From NCBI GenBank assembly GCA_003001795.1, contig PVNI01000003.1, positions 491,914-555,913 on the forward strand: DNA of 64,000 nucleotides, given 5' to 3'. The position numbers and the translations under genes were made by a program. The notes under the pieces were generated by a model. It was not told where the DNA came from, ran no database searches, and was given only the letters and a program-made list of their open reading frames with translations. Shown here piece after piece: positions 36,638 through 45,563 of this stretch; position 1 is the first letter of the stretch, and each line of letters starts with the position of its first letter. This DNA comes from Actinomadura viridilutea (lineage in GTDB: Bacteria; Actinomycetota; Actinomycetes; Streptosporangiales; Streptosporangiaceae).

Positions 36638-37741
36638 TCACGGGTGCAGAGCCAGCCAGCTCTTGAGGAATCCGGGCTTCTGCCATTGATAGCGGTCAAC
36701 CAAACCGAGAGCGTCGTACAACCAGAGTGCATCGCTGCATCTGAAATGCCACCAGATTCGGCGTCGCTCACCTGGGGACAGCCAAGCAAGCTCTTCTCGT
36801 CGCTCGAGTAGCGCTGCGAGCGTGTGTCGGCCCGCCTCAGCTGCGACCATGCCCGGAGGAATAGTCCCCAGCCAGGCCAATTCGCGGCCCTCGCAGACCG
36901 GGCAGGGGCAGCGCCATATCAGCTCATCAGAGGCATCTGCGTAGACTCGGAGGATTTTTGCTATCGAGGTGATGGTCAGCACGGGATCGAGCAGCGCACT
37001 GGGACTGCCATGCCGCTTGAAGGGTGTGACGGGATACAGATGCCGCAAGCTACTGCGCATCCCGACCGCTGTCCACACCGCACCGTAGGCCAATGCCCCC
37101 AACGCAGATACATCGGTCGACAGCAGCGCGGTGGGAACCGGTCCGTCCAGCACTTCCACCAGTCCCTCGACCGCCACTCGCGTTCCCAGTGGGTCGGCCT
37201 CGTGTTCGAGTACGAGCGCAACCGGGACGCCGTAGGCCTTGATCTGCGCGATCAACAACGAGCGGTCCTCACGCAGCCATCGGCGATGGAGGGGCAGCAC
37301 CGCCCACACTCCACCGGCGGGCGTCCCCTCCCGGTCGATGTAGCGAGCGGTCTGTCCCAGCACTGCGGTCAGCGCCGCCAGGTCTCCCTGACCGATGTAT
37401 CCAGAATCGGTGAGCACCGCCGCGGTACCGAGCTGCCGCTGCTTTCTCAGCCACCTCTGGCAGAACGGTTCAGTCCCCCGAACACGCTTATCGGTGGCGT
37501 ATCGACGCCGATCCACCAGCACAGGCCGCGCGATCTTGTAGTGCTCTAGGGCCGCTAGAGCACCGTCCAAAGCATCGGGGCCTGTCAACACCAGCCCCGA
37601 TCCCTCACGGCCCGACAGTTCCGCTACATCAGGCAGGTCCTTGGTGCTCGCCTGAACGAACAGGCCATCAGTCAACGGCCCGGTACGGCGGCCTGGCCAC
37701 CTTGTCGACGTCGCTGTTCCAGGACCTGGATCAGAGCCCAT
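36638..37741 (-). CDS. TGT-like TIM-barrel protein with CxCxxC zinc motif
   Basis: 367 residues from the ATG at 37741, with AGGAGG 8 bases before (a longer TTG start is less likely). Repeating strand-helix units (GLFVQASTKDLPDVAEL, VLTDSGYIGQGDLAAL, VALVLEHEADPLGTRVA) suggest a TIM barrel. TDSG at about residue 133 resembles the catalytic DSGGF of tRNA-guanine transglycosylase. CPCPVC followed 22 residues on by AGRHTLAALLERREEL matches that family's CxCxxC...H zinc site. It may be a distant TGT or DpdA-type base-exchange protein, so tRNA or DNA modification is possible. The second catalytic Asp is not clearly placed, so the assignment is tentative. Confidence 0.55.
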   Translation of the reverse strand: MGSDPGPGTATSTRWPGRRTGPLTDGLFVQASTKDLPDVAELSGREGSGLVLTGPDALDGALAALEHYKIARPVLVDRRRYATDKRVRGTEPFCQRWLRKQRQLGTAAVLTDSGYIGQGDLAALTAVLGQTARYIDREGTPAGGVWAVLPLHRRWLREDRSLLIAQIKAYGVPVALVLEHEADPLGTRVAVEGLVEVLDGPVPTALLSTDVSALGALAYGAVWTAVGMRSSLRHLYPVTPFKRHGSPSALLDPVLTITSIAKILRVYADASDELIWRCPCPVCEGRELAWLGTIPPGMVAAEAGRHTLAALLERREELAWLSPGERRRIWWHFRCSDALWLYDALGLVDRYQWQKPGFLKSWLALHP

Positions 37742-37938
37742 CACGGGCCTCCTGGGGAAAGGACCCGCACAACTGGCGACCTCTACAAGGCCGACCAACC
37801 CTCAGATACCACCAAAGTAAGTAGATCAATCACATATGGCCGTCACCGTACGTCAACACTTCACTAACCCCAGCTGCTCGCCACCGCTCTTGATCCCAAG
37901 GGGCGGAATTCGGGAATGATCACTAGCGTAGAGGCGGG

Positions 37939-38646
37939 TTAGCGCATGGCCGTAATGGCGTGGACGATGGCCGCGGTGTCGGTGAGGTCGGGGAACACGA
38001 TGGCGGCCCCTGCATCGCGGAGCTCATCGGCGGTCGTGCGGTCAGAGGCGACCGCGATGACTTGGGCTCCGCCCGTCAGAGCAGCGTCCACGTCGCTGAC
38101 GGTGTCGCCGATGATGACCGTCCTCTCTGGGGCGAACGTGACGCCGTAGCGCTGGCTGGCACGCTGACGTGCGATACCAACCAGGTTCGGGCGCGCCGGA
38201 TCGTCGGTCCCATAGGCGCCAATGTTCAGATCGAGCTTGTCGTCAACTTCGAAGGCACGCAGCTTCTCAACTGCTGACGGATGCGGGTTTCCGGTCAAGA
38301 CGGTCTGCGTGATGCCAGGAAGTTCGGCGAGTGCTGCGAGCACTTCGCGAGCACCAGGAAGGACTCGTCCTCGTCGGCGCATGTCGTCGGCTCGGGCGCG
38401 GTAGCCGGCGGACTGAACCTCGACGAACCTGGGGAAGTAGCCGCCAGGGTCCTCGATGCCGTACATGTCCAAGGTCTCACGAAAAATGACCTGTTCGGTG
38501 CGGCCGGTCACCTCGGCCATCTCGTTGATCTTTCGGCCGGTGACCTGCTCGAAGGCATCCTTGAACACCTCACTCCCGACTCCGCCGGTCTCAATCAGCA
38601 TGTGATCGATGTCCCACAGAACGAGCTTGCGCACTGGCTCGGCCAC
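37939..38646 (-). CDS. HAD-superfamily phosphatase
   Basis: 235 residues from GTG at 38646, which has AGGAGG 10 bases upstream (a longer frame starts at 38712). HAD motif I is LVLWDIDHMLIETGG (nucleophile Asp; the usual Thr after DxD is Met), motif II is TVLTGN, and motif IV is VIIGDTVSDVDAALTGGAQVIAVAS. Cap region FKDAFEQVTGRK and YFPRFVEVQSAGYRAR is of the phosphoglycolate-phosphatase-like type. Substrate unknown. Confidence 0.88.
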   Translation of the reverse strand: MAEPVRKLVLWDIDHMLIETGGVGSEVFKDAFEQVTGRKINEMAEVTGRTEQVIFRETLDMYGIEDPGGYFPRFVEVQSAGYRARADDMRRRGRVLPGAREVLAALAELPGITQTVLTGNPHPSAVEKLRAFEVDDKLDLNIGAYGTDDPARPNLVGIARQRASQRYGVTFAPERTVIIGDTVSDVDAALTGGAQVIAVASDRTTADELRDAGAAIVFPDLTDTAAIVHAITAMR

Positions 38647-38932
38647 GTGTTCGTGTCCTCCTGGTGTCGCGGTCACACACTGGTCCGGACGGTCGCCGTC
38701 CCTCCAATCCATCCTTCCGGTGCAGCGCGAACGAGGCCATCACGAAGTGACGTAAAGCGTCCATGACGGGTTCAAGCCGCCTCATCATCATCCACGCTCC
38801 GGGCGGCGGGAGCGCGGGGCCGGTGCGGCGACACAAACACCGGCATCCTCATCCCAAGAGCGGAATTCAGCAAGATCCTGCCGCGCAGACCGACCTACCT
38901 ACGTAATCCTGTGACCGGCTAACGTTGCTCGC

Positions 38933-39496
38933 GTGACGGAGCGCGATGAGACCTCGAAGCGTTGGATCAGGCACGGCGAAAGAACCATCTACGACAACCG
39001 ATGGATCCGGCTAACGCTCGTTGACGTCGAACTTCCGGACGGTCAGCGATTCGAACACCATGTGGCGCATCTGCTTCCTGCGGCTATGACTGCCATCCTG
39101 GATGACAAGAACCGCATTCTCATGATGTGGCGACACCGGTTCGTGACAGACCGCTGGGGTTGGGAGCTTCCCGGCGGACTGGTCGATCCGGGCGAGGACC
39201 CTGCCGTGGCAGCGGCTCGTGAGCTTGAAGAGGAAACCGGCCTACGACCGCGGTCACTCGAACATCTCGTCAGCTTTCAGCCGATGGTCGGAATGGTTGA
39301 CTCTGAGCACCACGTCTTTCTCGCTCGGGGCGCTGACCGCATCGGTGAACCGACCGAGCTGACCGAGGCTCAGCGCTTGCAGTGGATCCCACTCGCCGAG
39401 ATCCCCAAGCTTATCGCTCGCGGCGAGATTTGGAACTCGGGAACTCTCGTCGCCGTCCTTCATGTACTTGCAGGCCTCAAAGGACGGTCAGCGTGA
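38933..39496 (+). CDS. Nudix hydrolase (ADP-ribose pyrophosphatase-like)
   Basis: 187 residues, GTG start. The Nudix box GGLVDPGEDPAVAAARELEEETGL lies around residues 82-105 (motif GX5EX7REUXEEXGU). Preceding RLTLVDVELPDGQRFEHHVAHL resembles ADP-ribose pyrophosphatases. Its last 20 bp overlap the convergent XRE regulator, so the two transcripts overlap. Such Nudix/XRE pairs are frequent in actinomycetes. Confidence 0.9.
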   Translation: MTERDETSKRWIRHGERTIYDNRWIRLTLVDVELPDGQRFEHHVAHLLPAAMTAILDDKNRILMMWRHRFVTDRWGWELPGGLVDPGEDPAVAAARELEEETGLRPRSLEHLVSFQPMVGMVDSEHHVFLARGADRIGEPTELTEAQRLQWIPLAEIPKLIARGEIWNSGTLVAVLHVLAGLKGRSA

Positions 39497-40712
39497 CCCG
39501 TGCGGCAAGTTGATCGATTCGACGCTGTTGGCGTACCGAACCTGCGCGTTTCGCAAGTTGGGCGGCAGCGTCGATCTCCGTTCGCGCCTCGACGATCTCA
39601 CCTTGAGCGAACAGGGCGCTTGCCAGGTCGCACCGAAGACCTGCCTCCGCTCGGGCGTATACACCCGGTTCCATGGCGGAGAATGCACTCTTGAGATCAT
39701 CGATGGCTTCGGCGTCCCCGAAGTGAACAAGACAGTTTCCACGCCATCGGGCCAGGTGTGCTGCATTGAGCACAACGAACGGCAGATCAGCATCACCGTC
39801 CCCGACGGGCAGCAGACGCATTGCCTTATCGATAGATTTGCGACACAACTCCTCGTCTCTGCGACCTGGGAGCGCACAACCCGCCACTATCTCAGCTTCG
39901 ACCATCTTGAGCCACGCCCTTAGACGGGCAGGAATGAACTTACTGTAATTCGCGTAGGCGTCCGACACAAGTTCACGAGCGTCGACATACTGCTCAAGGT
40001 CGAACAGGACATAAGCCTGTTCTCCCTGCGCAAACGCCAGAAGTGCACAGTCTTCGGCTTCACGGGCGGCATGTTTGGCTCGTTCGAAATGGTCCCACGC
40101 GGCGGCAGGGTTGCCCGCGTCGACGGCTTGCCATCCAGCCAGAGCGGAAGAGTCGGCGAGTATGCAGGCAAGGCATCGGCGCACTTTGCCCGGCAAGCTG
40201 TACCGGAGCGTCGTCTCCAATTGCCTGATATGAGCTTTCATTCTTTCGGCGGCGGCAACGTTGCCCAGACGGCGATCAAGGAGCCGGATGTTCTCGGTTT
40301 CGTTCCGGAGAACGGCGATCACTTCCGCATCGACCGCCTTCGCGGTGCACAGTCGCTCTATCAGCGCGGCACGATCCTCGGGAGCCGGGCTTGCCGCTGG
40401 GACGTCGGGCTTCCGACGGCGTGGCGCAAGGCCGAAGTTGATTCGGGCATGGTCCGGCATGTCGAGACCATCGGCTATGCGCTCGATGACCTCGAAGGCC
40501 GTCACCTTGCTTCCGCCGGGCTTCATGATTTGACTGACCTTGCCCTGGGCCAGGCCACACATGATCGCGATCTTGGTTTGGCTGGCTCCCGCGTACTGGC
40601 GGAGCAGGCGAAACAGCCAACCGACGTCGCGAGCCTTCAGGGCCTCAGTCATCTCTGGCCGTCGCCACAGCGAATCAGGAATGATGATCGGATCTGATGC
40701 CCGTTCCGACAT
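39477..40712 (-). CDS. XRE-family regulator with TPR-like sensor region
   Basis: 411 residues. The helix-turn-helix lies at about residues 28-85 (FRLLRQYAGASQTKIAIMCGLAQGKVSQIM). The remainder is helical and TPR-like (AAWDHFERAKHAAREAEDCALLAFAQGEQAYVLF, ARAEAGLRCDLASALFAQGEI), as in large Streptomyces XRE regulators with C-terminal tetratricopeptide regions. Likely controls its own divergent neighbours. A 7-bp-arm palindrome lies 45 bp upstream. Confidence 0.85.
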   Translation of the reverse strand: MSERASDPIIIPDSLWRRPEMTEALKARDVGWLFRLLRQYAGASQTKIAIMCGLAQGKVSQIMKPGGSKVTAFEVIERIADGLDMPDHARINFGLAPRRRKPDVPAASPAPEDRAALIERLCTAKAVDAEVIAVLRNETENIRLLDRRLGNVAAAERMKAHIRQLETTLRYSLPGKVRRCLACILADSSALAGWQAVDAGNPAAAWDHFERAKHAAREAEDCALLAFAQGEQAYVLFDLEQYVDARELVSDAYANYSKFIPARLRAWLKMVEAEIVAGCALPGRRDEELCRKSIDKAMRLLPVGDGDADLPFVVLNAAHLARWRGNCLVHFGDAEAIDDLKSAFSAMEPGVYARAEAGLRCDLASALFAQGEIVEARTEIDAAAQLAKRAGSVRQQRRIDQLAARVTLTVL

Positions 40713-40756
40713 CTCTGGTCCCTTTTGTGTCGTGCGGTGCCGTCACCGCTGACCCT

Positions 40757-40775
40757 ATATCCCATCAAGGGATAT
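40757..40775. promoter_or_regulatory. palindrome in the XRE / small-gene intergenic region
   Basis: ATATCCC-ATCAA-GGGATAT, perfect 7-bp arms, between divergent genes. A plausible operator for the adjacent XRE regulator. Confidence 0.45.
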
Positions 40776-40835
40776 CGCCGGGGAATCTCTCCGAGGAATG
40801 GGAGGGACAGACCTGCTGGCGAGACTTTTGATGGC

Positions 40836-41006
40836 ATGAAACATCAGACGGTGAAGATCTGTGACGCCTGCGGTGGGCGTGGGTGGAAGTGGGTGTCCTT
40901 CCGGCTGCGCCTGCTGTTCAGACCGTCGGATGCGGGGCTGTGGCCTGAGCGTCAGCGGGTCCCCTGCGAGAGGTGCGCCCCTTCCGCGCGGGCTGAGGCG
41001 GCGTGA
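40836..41006 (+). CDS. small two-CxxC zinc-binding protein
   Basis: 56 residues: VKICDACGGRGWKWVSF near the start and VPCERCAP near the end, giving CxxCxGxG and CxxC, like one DnaJ-type zinc finger. The following genes at 41130 and 41503 lie on the same strand. Function unknown. Confidence 0.6.
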   Translation: MKHQTVKICDACGGRGWKWVSFRLRLLFRPSDAGLWPERQRVPCERCAPSARAEAA

Positions 41007-41129
41007 AGAGCTGCGGGACCGGCGGCGCGGTGCAAGCGCAGCCAATGCGCAGCGTTCCCCCCTCTGCGCCGAATGGGCGGTCGTGTCCCGGCGTCGCCGG
41101 TCCCGCTTCCAAGCCAGGGAGACGGAGCC

Positions 41130-41513
41130 ATGAATGATGCAACGGGGCATCGGGCGGTGGTCGAGCTGGTCACGGCGCTGGTGGAGGAGCTGCAAGCGCG
41201 TGGCCTGGTCAGCCAGACGTACCGGGATGGTGCGGTGCTGGTGTGGAATCCGGCTGGTGAACCTGACGGTGGAAATCCGCGAGGGCTAGTGAGTCCGGGC
41301 CTGCGCCAGGAGGTCCGGTGCCGGCGCAACCCCGATGACGATGCGCTGTGGTGGTACTGGGCGTGGGCGGGGCCGACGCGGCAGTCCCCTCCTGACTTGG
41401 AGCCGTTGTGTCCGGCGGTCGCTGTCGAGACAGCGGCCGATCGCATCGCGAAGGTTCTGGCGGTGCACTCCGGGGACGCGGCCGGGCGGGACGGGGTGCG
41501 TAATGCACGGTGA
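41130..41513 (+). CDS. hypothetical actinomycete accessory protein
   Basis: 127 residues from ATG with GGAG 6 bases before. ELVTALVEELQARGLVSQTYRDG suggests a helix, then WYWAWAGPTR and PAVAVETAADRIAKVL. No family recognised; likely in one operon with the genes on either side, and its stop overlaps the next start by 11 bp. Confidence 0.6.
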   Translation: MNDATGHRAVVELVTALVEELQARGLVSQTYRDGAVLVWNPAGEPDGGNPRGLVSPGLRQEVRCRRNPDDDALWWYWAWAGPTRQSPPDLEPLCPAVAVETAADRIAKVLAVHSGDAAGRDGVRNAR

Positions 41514-41799
41514 GCGTGCGGGGTGGTTGGCACCGCCCCATGCGAACTTGCACAGGCAGCAGGCGGCTGCGCAAATCGAACAGGAGTTTCCAGAGGTCAC
41601 CGCATGGTTCGGGCCGGCGACACGCACATGGTGGGCGATAGTCCCGCTAGGGACCGGGTGGCGGCTGGTGGAGGCTGTCGATCCGGCGGAACTGCGGGAA
41701 GCGATTCGGCGGCGGGCCATCTGGCCGTGGCCCCGCGGCGCGAGGCTGGTGCGGTCACCGTCGACGGCGCAGAATATGCGCCGGGGCATGTCGGCGTGA
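41503..41799 (+). CDS. hypothetical small protein, coupled to 41130
   Basis: 98 residues from ATG overlapping the previous stop. AAAQIEQEFPEVTAWFGPAT then WWAIVPLGTGWRLVEAVDP; the pattern recurs in actinomycete accessory regions next to XRE regulators. No function assignable. Confidence 0.55.
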   Translation: MHGERAGWLAPPHANLHRQQAAAQIEQEFPEVTAWFGPATRTWWAIVPLGTGWRLVEAVDPAELREAIRRRAIWPWPRGARLVRSPSTAQNMRRGMSA

Positions 41800-41985
41800 C
41801 GTGGCGTGTCCGGTGTCGCGCTCGGGGCTGGGGCACCTTCGTACGTACCAAGCGCGGGAGGATTGATCGACACGGTTACTGCGATCACCACGCTGACCTG
41901 CGGAGTTGCACAACCGCCGGACCGCTGCAAAATCGACCACGAAACAAGCTCGTTTCGGCGACGTGACCTGGGACTTTACCCTCGG
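41800..41985 (+). promoter_or_regulatory. candidate CRISPR leader
   Basis: 186 bp immediately upstream of the first repeat and downstream of the coupled small genes; no coding pattern. Orientation is argued from the degenerate repeat at the far end. The boundaries are an inference. Confidence 0.4.
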
Positions 41986-42560
41986 GTCGCTCATCACCCC
42001 TAGAGGGATCGCAACACAGCTCCCGGTCCCACTCAAACACCTTCCGGAGCGCCAGGTCGCTCATCACCCCTAGAGGGATCGCAACCGGTCACGTTCGATG
42101 ACGACATCGCCGACGCCGCCGGCCGTCGCTCATCACCCCTAGAGGGATCGCAACGCCGTTCGTGATGGTGAACAGCGCAACCCTGTTAATCGTCGCTCAT
42201 CACCCCTAGAGGGATCGCAACCAGACGATGACGGCGATGGGGAGGAAGAGGGCCGCCCAGGTCGCTCATCACCCTTAGAGGGATCGCAACCCGGACACCC
42301 GATCGGGCTGGTCACCGTCGATGTGCACCCGGTCGCTCATCACCCCTAGAGGGATCGCAACGGGTCGACTGGCTCACCGAGCTGCCGCGCGGCGGCCAGG
42401 TAGCTCATCACCCCTAGAGGGATCGCAACTTGCTCCGCCGGGTCCGCATCCATTCGTCGACCTCCTTGTCGCTCATCACCCCTAGAGGGATCGCAACAAT
42501 GTTGCTGGCCAACGCAATGGACTACGCCGTCGAACTCGTCGCTCGTCACCCCTAGAGGGA
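41986..42560 (+). CRISPR. orphan CRISPR array, 9 repeats and 8 spacers
   Basis: 30-bp repeat that starts GTCGCTCATCAC, has a CCC-TAGA-GGG hairpin and ends GGATCGCAAC. Repeat starts: 41986, 42056, 42125, 42192, 42261, 42332, 42400, 42468 and 42538. Spacers are 37-41 bp. The fifth repeat has one C-to-T change, the seventh has GTAGC in place of GTCGC, and the ninth (42538-42560) is truncated after 23 bp with one further change, marking the trailer end, so transcription is on the plus strand. The ATCGCAAC ending resembles the 5' handle of type I-B/III crRNAs. No cas gene is in the window. Confidence 0.93.
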
Positions 42561-42822
42561 GTGGCCGCCTGCGCCATCCGGGTGGGGCGTGACAGTGTCC
42601 AAGCGGCCTCTCAGCACCAGTCGGCCGGCTGCGACAGCGTGATCATGAAACCGGTGCACCAACTTCAACGGGGGCAGACCGGCAGGGGGTCGCAGAATGG
42701 CTGCGGAGTGTGCAGGGTCGAGACGGTCGTGCAGGAAAGGGGTACGGAGGTGGACCGAATCTCTACCGATGGCGCTCGGGACGAGGGGGCTCAGTCACTC
42801 GGTTAGTCGCTCAGCAGTCGAA

Positions 42823-42854
42823 GGGCCGTGATCATCGATTGATGATCACGGCCC
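42823..42854 (-). terminator. tRNA-Val terminator hairpin
   Basis: Perfect 14-bp inverted repeat (GGGCCGTGATCATC ... GATGATCACGGCCC) with a GATT loop, 7 bases past the tRNA 3' end. Confidence 0.7.
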
Positions 42855-42861
42855 TGAGCTG

Positions 42862-42933
42862 GGTGGGCGCAGCAAGGATCGAACTTGCGACTCCTCGCTT
42901 GTAAGGCGAGTGCTCTACCACTGAGCTATGCGC
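42862..42933 (-). tRNA. tRNA-Val (anticodon TAC)
   Basis: 72 nt on the minus strand. Acceptor GGGCGCA/TGCGCCC with discriminator A; D arm; anticodon stem CTCGC-CTTACAA-GCGAG gives anticodon TAC; T arm ends GTTCGATCC. CCA is not encoded. Confidence 0.95.
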
Positions 42934-43006
42934 CCGGAAGGGTCGGGGGTGAACCCGGTGACCGGGCAAGCGTACCCGGTCGGAGGGGGCGATCGCGAAA
43001 CGAATA

Positions 43007-43927
43007 TCAGGGTTGCGAGTCGGGGCGGTCCTGCTCGGCGAGGAAGCGTTCGAACTGCGCGGCGATCTCGTCGGCGGTGGGCATGTCCTGGGTCTCGGCG
43101 AGCAGGCTCTGGCGGTCGGCCGCGCCGGCGAAGGCGTCGTACTGCTGTTCCAGGGCGCGGACGACCTTCTCGACCTCCTCGTTGCCGGCGACCTGCTGGG
43201 CGATCTCGGCGTCGGTCTTGGCGGCGGCCTCGCGGAGGCGGTCGGAGGGCAGGACCAGGCCGGTGACGCCGACGACGGCGTCCAGGGCGGCGACGGCCGC
43301 GGCCGGGTAGGCGGCCTGGGCGAGGTAGTGGGGGACGTGGACGGCGAAGCCGACCGCGTCGTGGCCGGCCTCCCCCAGGCGCAGCTCGAGCAGACTCGCG
43401 GCGCTGCCGGGCACCTGGACCTTGTCGAACCAGGACGTCCGGGAGATCAGCTCGGGACGGGTGGCGTGCGAGGTCAGCCCGATCGGGCGGGTGTGCGGCA
43501 CGCCCATGGGGATGCCGTGGAAGCCGACGGTCAGCCGGACGCCGAGGCGTTCGACCAGGTGGCGGACGGAGGCGGTGAAGCCCTCCCAGAGCCGGTCCGG
43601 CTCGGGGCCGCTGAGCAGGAGGAAGGGAGTGCCGACCTCGTCGCGCAGCAGGCGGACGACCAGTTCGGGGGCGTCGTAGGAGGCCCAGTGGTCGCGGTCG
43701 TAGATCATCATCGGGCGGCGGGCCCGGTAGTCCAGCAGGGAGTCCACGTCGAAGCGCGCGATGACGCGGTGCTCCAGCGCGTCGAGGAGGTGCTCGCGCA
43801 GGAGCTGCCCGGTGGACCCGGCGTCGACGAAGCCGTCGAGGCTGTGCAGCAGCACCGGTTCGGACAGCTCCGGCAGGTCGGTGTCCAGCTCGTACAGATC
43901 CTCAGGGTTGCGCACCGTCTCCCCCAC
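43007..43927 (-). CDS. PAC2-family proteasome-assembly-chaperone-like protein
   Basis: 306 residues, GTG start (VGETVRNPEDLYELDTDLPEL). PAC2 family core: PVLLHSLDGFVDAGSTGQLL at residues 24-43, FLLLSGPEPDRLWEGF, TVGFHGIPMGVPHTRP and FAVHVPHYLAQAAYPAAAVA. Actinobacterial members (M. tuberculosis Rv2125-like) lie in proteasome-bearing genomes; direct chaperone activity is not shown for them. The C-terminal helix ends acidic. Confidence 0.9.
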   Translation of the reverse strand: MGETVRNPEDLYELDTDLPELSEPVLLHSLDGFVDAGSTGQLLREHLLDALEHRVIARFDVDSLLDYRARRPMMIYDRDHWASYDAPELVVRLLRDEVGTPFLLLSGPEPDRLWEGFTASVRHLVERLGVRLTVGFHGIPMGVPHTRPIGLTSHATRPELISRTSWFDKVQVPGSAASLLELRLGEAGHDAVGFAVHVPHYLAQAAYPAAAVAALDAVVGVTGLVLPSDRLREAAAKTDAEIAQQVAGNEEVEKVVRALEQQYDAFAGAADRQSLLAETQDMPTADEIAAQFERFLAEQDRPDSQP

Positions 43928-43984
43928 ATTCCTTATGCCGACGCACTCAACACTAGGACATGGTGGAGCGCTCTCCTTACGTGA

Positions 43985-45050
43985 TCATTCTCGCGCGAGA
44001 CGGCGCGGACGGGTGGGAAGTCTTCTCGACGCAGCGTGGTCAGGTCGTCGCGTCCCGCGGCGACGAGGCGCCCCGCGCGGTGCGGTCGGGAGCGTTCGAT
44101 GGCATCGCTGGGCGCGTTGCCTTCAAGGCGGTCACGGCAGACGAGCACGGCGTCGATGTTCCAACTAGAGGCGGCCGACCGTCTCTGGCTCGCGGGGCGT
44201 GTGGTCGGGGAAGTCGAGTGGACTGAGTTCATGCCCGGGTCGGAGGCGATGGAGGAGTCCATGCGGTCCTTGCAGCCGACAGGGACGACGTCGTCGCGCC
44301 GGTTCTCCATCACCTGGAGGAGGATCTCGATTGGCCTCCTGGTCGTAGGGCGTTCGTTCTCTGCGCGGTAGAGGTGTTATGCCTCGTCGATGAACAGCAC
44401 GCCCGCCCGTGGCGCGTTTCAACACGGCGGTGTGACCGCCCTACTGGCCGACGAAGTGGGCGCGGCGGACCTGTGCAGCAGCTCGGCAAGGCGCACGGCG
44501 ACCGTGGACTCGCCGGTGCCGGGACCTCTGGTGAAGCACATGTGCAGGTCGGCGATACCGAATCGCCCGCTTGGGGGTGTGAACACGGCGACCACTTCGG
44601 CCGCGGCCTTTCGGGTGGCGGTCTCCATGCTTGAACGCCGCGCCGCCGTGGCCAACGGCCGGGCGCACACGGCGGCCGCGGTCGCCATGTCCCCCCGGCG
44701 CCGGGACTTCCGGCCAAGCACATGTGCAAGGTTGGCGCGGGTGTCGGTGCCGATTCCGAATCACCCGCTTGGGGGTGTGAACACGGCGGCCTTTCCCGCC
44801 GAGGCCTTCCTGGTGGCGGTGTCCATGCTCGAACGCCGCGCATCCTACGGCCGCCCGTCCTCCTCACCCGTCCCCGTCCGCCCCGTCCCTGTCCGCTTCG
44901 TCCTTGTCAGGCTCGTCTGGGGCCGTCCGCGCCGTCGTCCTCCTCGTCCTCAGACTCGAGAGGTGACGACGTTGCGACCACATGCCGCGATCTCGCGGAG
45001 GCGGTCCTTCACGGCGGCGAGGTCGACGGGACCTCGGCGGCAGCGGCTCG
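43985..45050 (-). pseudogene. cbbX: decayed RuBisCO activase (cbbX)
   Basis: Fragments of a CbbX AAA+ protein can be read on the minus strand in different frames. AAVKDRLREIAA lies at 45019-44983. LHMCFTRGPGTGESTVAVRL followed by AELLHRSAA lies at about 44550-44465 (Walker A with Glu for Lys). GVLFIDEA with an in-frame TAA (44379-44377) is followed by HLYRAENERPYDQEA. VMENRRDDVV then KDRMDSSIASDPGMNS lie at about 44315-44230, DFPDHTPREPETVGRL near 44210-44165, and the C-terminal RDDLTTLRRED near 44060-44010. Several frameshifts, at least one stop and an internal duplication make it non-functional. CbbX normally removes inhibitory sugar phosphates from red-type RuBisCO. Confidence 0.85.
44517..44843 (-). 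repeat. tandem duplication inside the cbbX pseudogene
   Basis: Two diverged direct copies (44517-44645 and 44698-44843) share GCCGGGACxTC, AAGCACATGTGCA, CCCGCTTGGGGGTGTGAACA and GGTGGCGGT(C/G)TCCATGCT. Each covers the Walker A coding segment. Confidence 0.7.
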
Positions 45051-45150
45051 CAGGCGTCGGCCGGAGGGGACGGTTCCCCGGCGCCCGGCGGCGTTGGTTT
45101 CGCCGGGGAACCGTTCTCGGCCGGCGGCATGCCGAATCCGAGCCCCTGGC

Positions 45151-45563
45151 TCAACCGGCCTTGCGGGGCCGGTCGAGGGCGTAGGGGTGCAGACGGGCGC
45201 GCACCCGTCGGCCGCTGAGCTCCTCGCGGTCGATGCGGAAGCCGGGCTCGTGGGCGGGACGGTGCACGATGAACGACAGCGCCGTGGTCTGCCGTCCGTA
45301 GCTCGCGTCGTAGGCGTTCACGCGGATGTAGCTGTCCGGGTGCGCCCTGCGGCATTCGTTGACCGCGTCCACGACGCCCGCCGGGTCGGTGAGGTCGAAC
45401 ATCGGCAGGCCCCACATCTCCCAGTAGGTGTTGCGCGGGTGCGGGTCGTCGGTGAACTCGATCGAGCAGGGCCAGCCGCGGTCGAGGGCGTAGGCGACCT
45501 GCGCGGCGATCTCGTCGTCGGTGAGGTCGGGCAGGTAGGAGAAGGCTCCTTGGGTGACGCGCA

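Noticed and set aside
42806..42815. Further CRISPR repeat near the tRNA
   Set aside because: Only GTCGCTCA is shared; too short to count.
43960..44226. Plus-strand ORF downstream of PAC2
   Set aside because: It lies antisense to the C-terminal part of the cbbX remnant, which has recognisable CbbX segments; the plus frame is a shadow.
44517..44843. Second CRISPR-like repeat
   Set aside because: Only two long diverged copies with no spacer regularity, explained by duplication inside the cbbX remnant.
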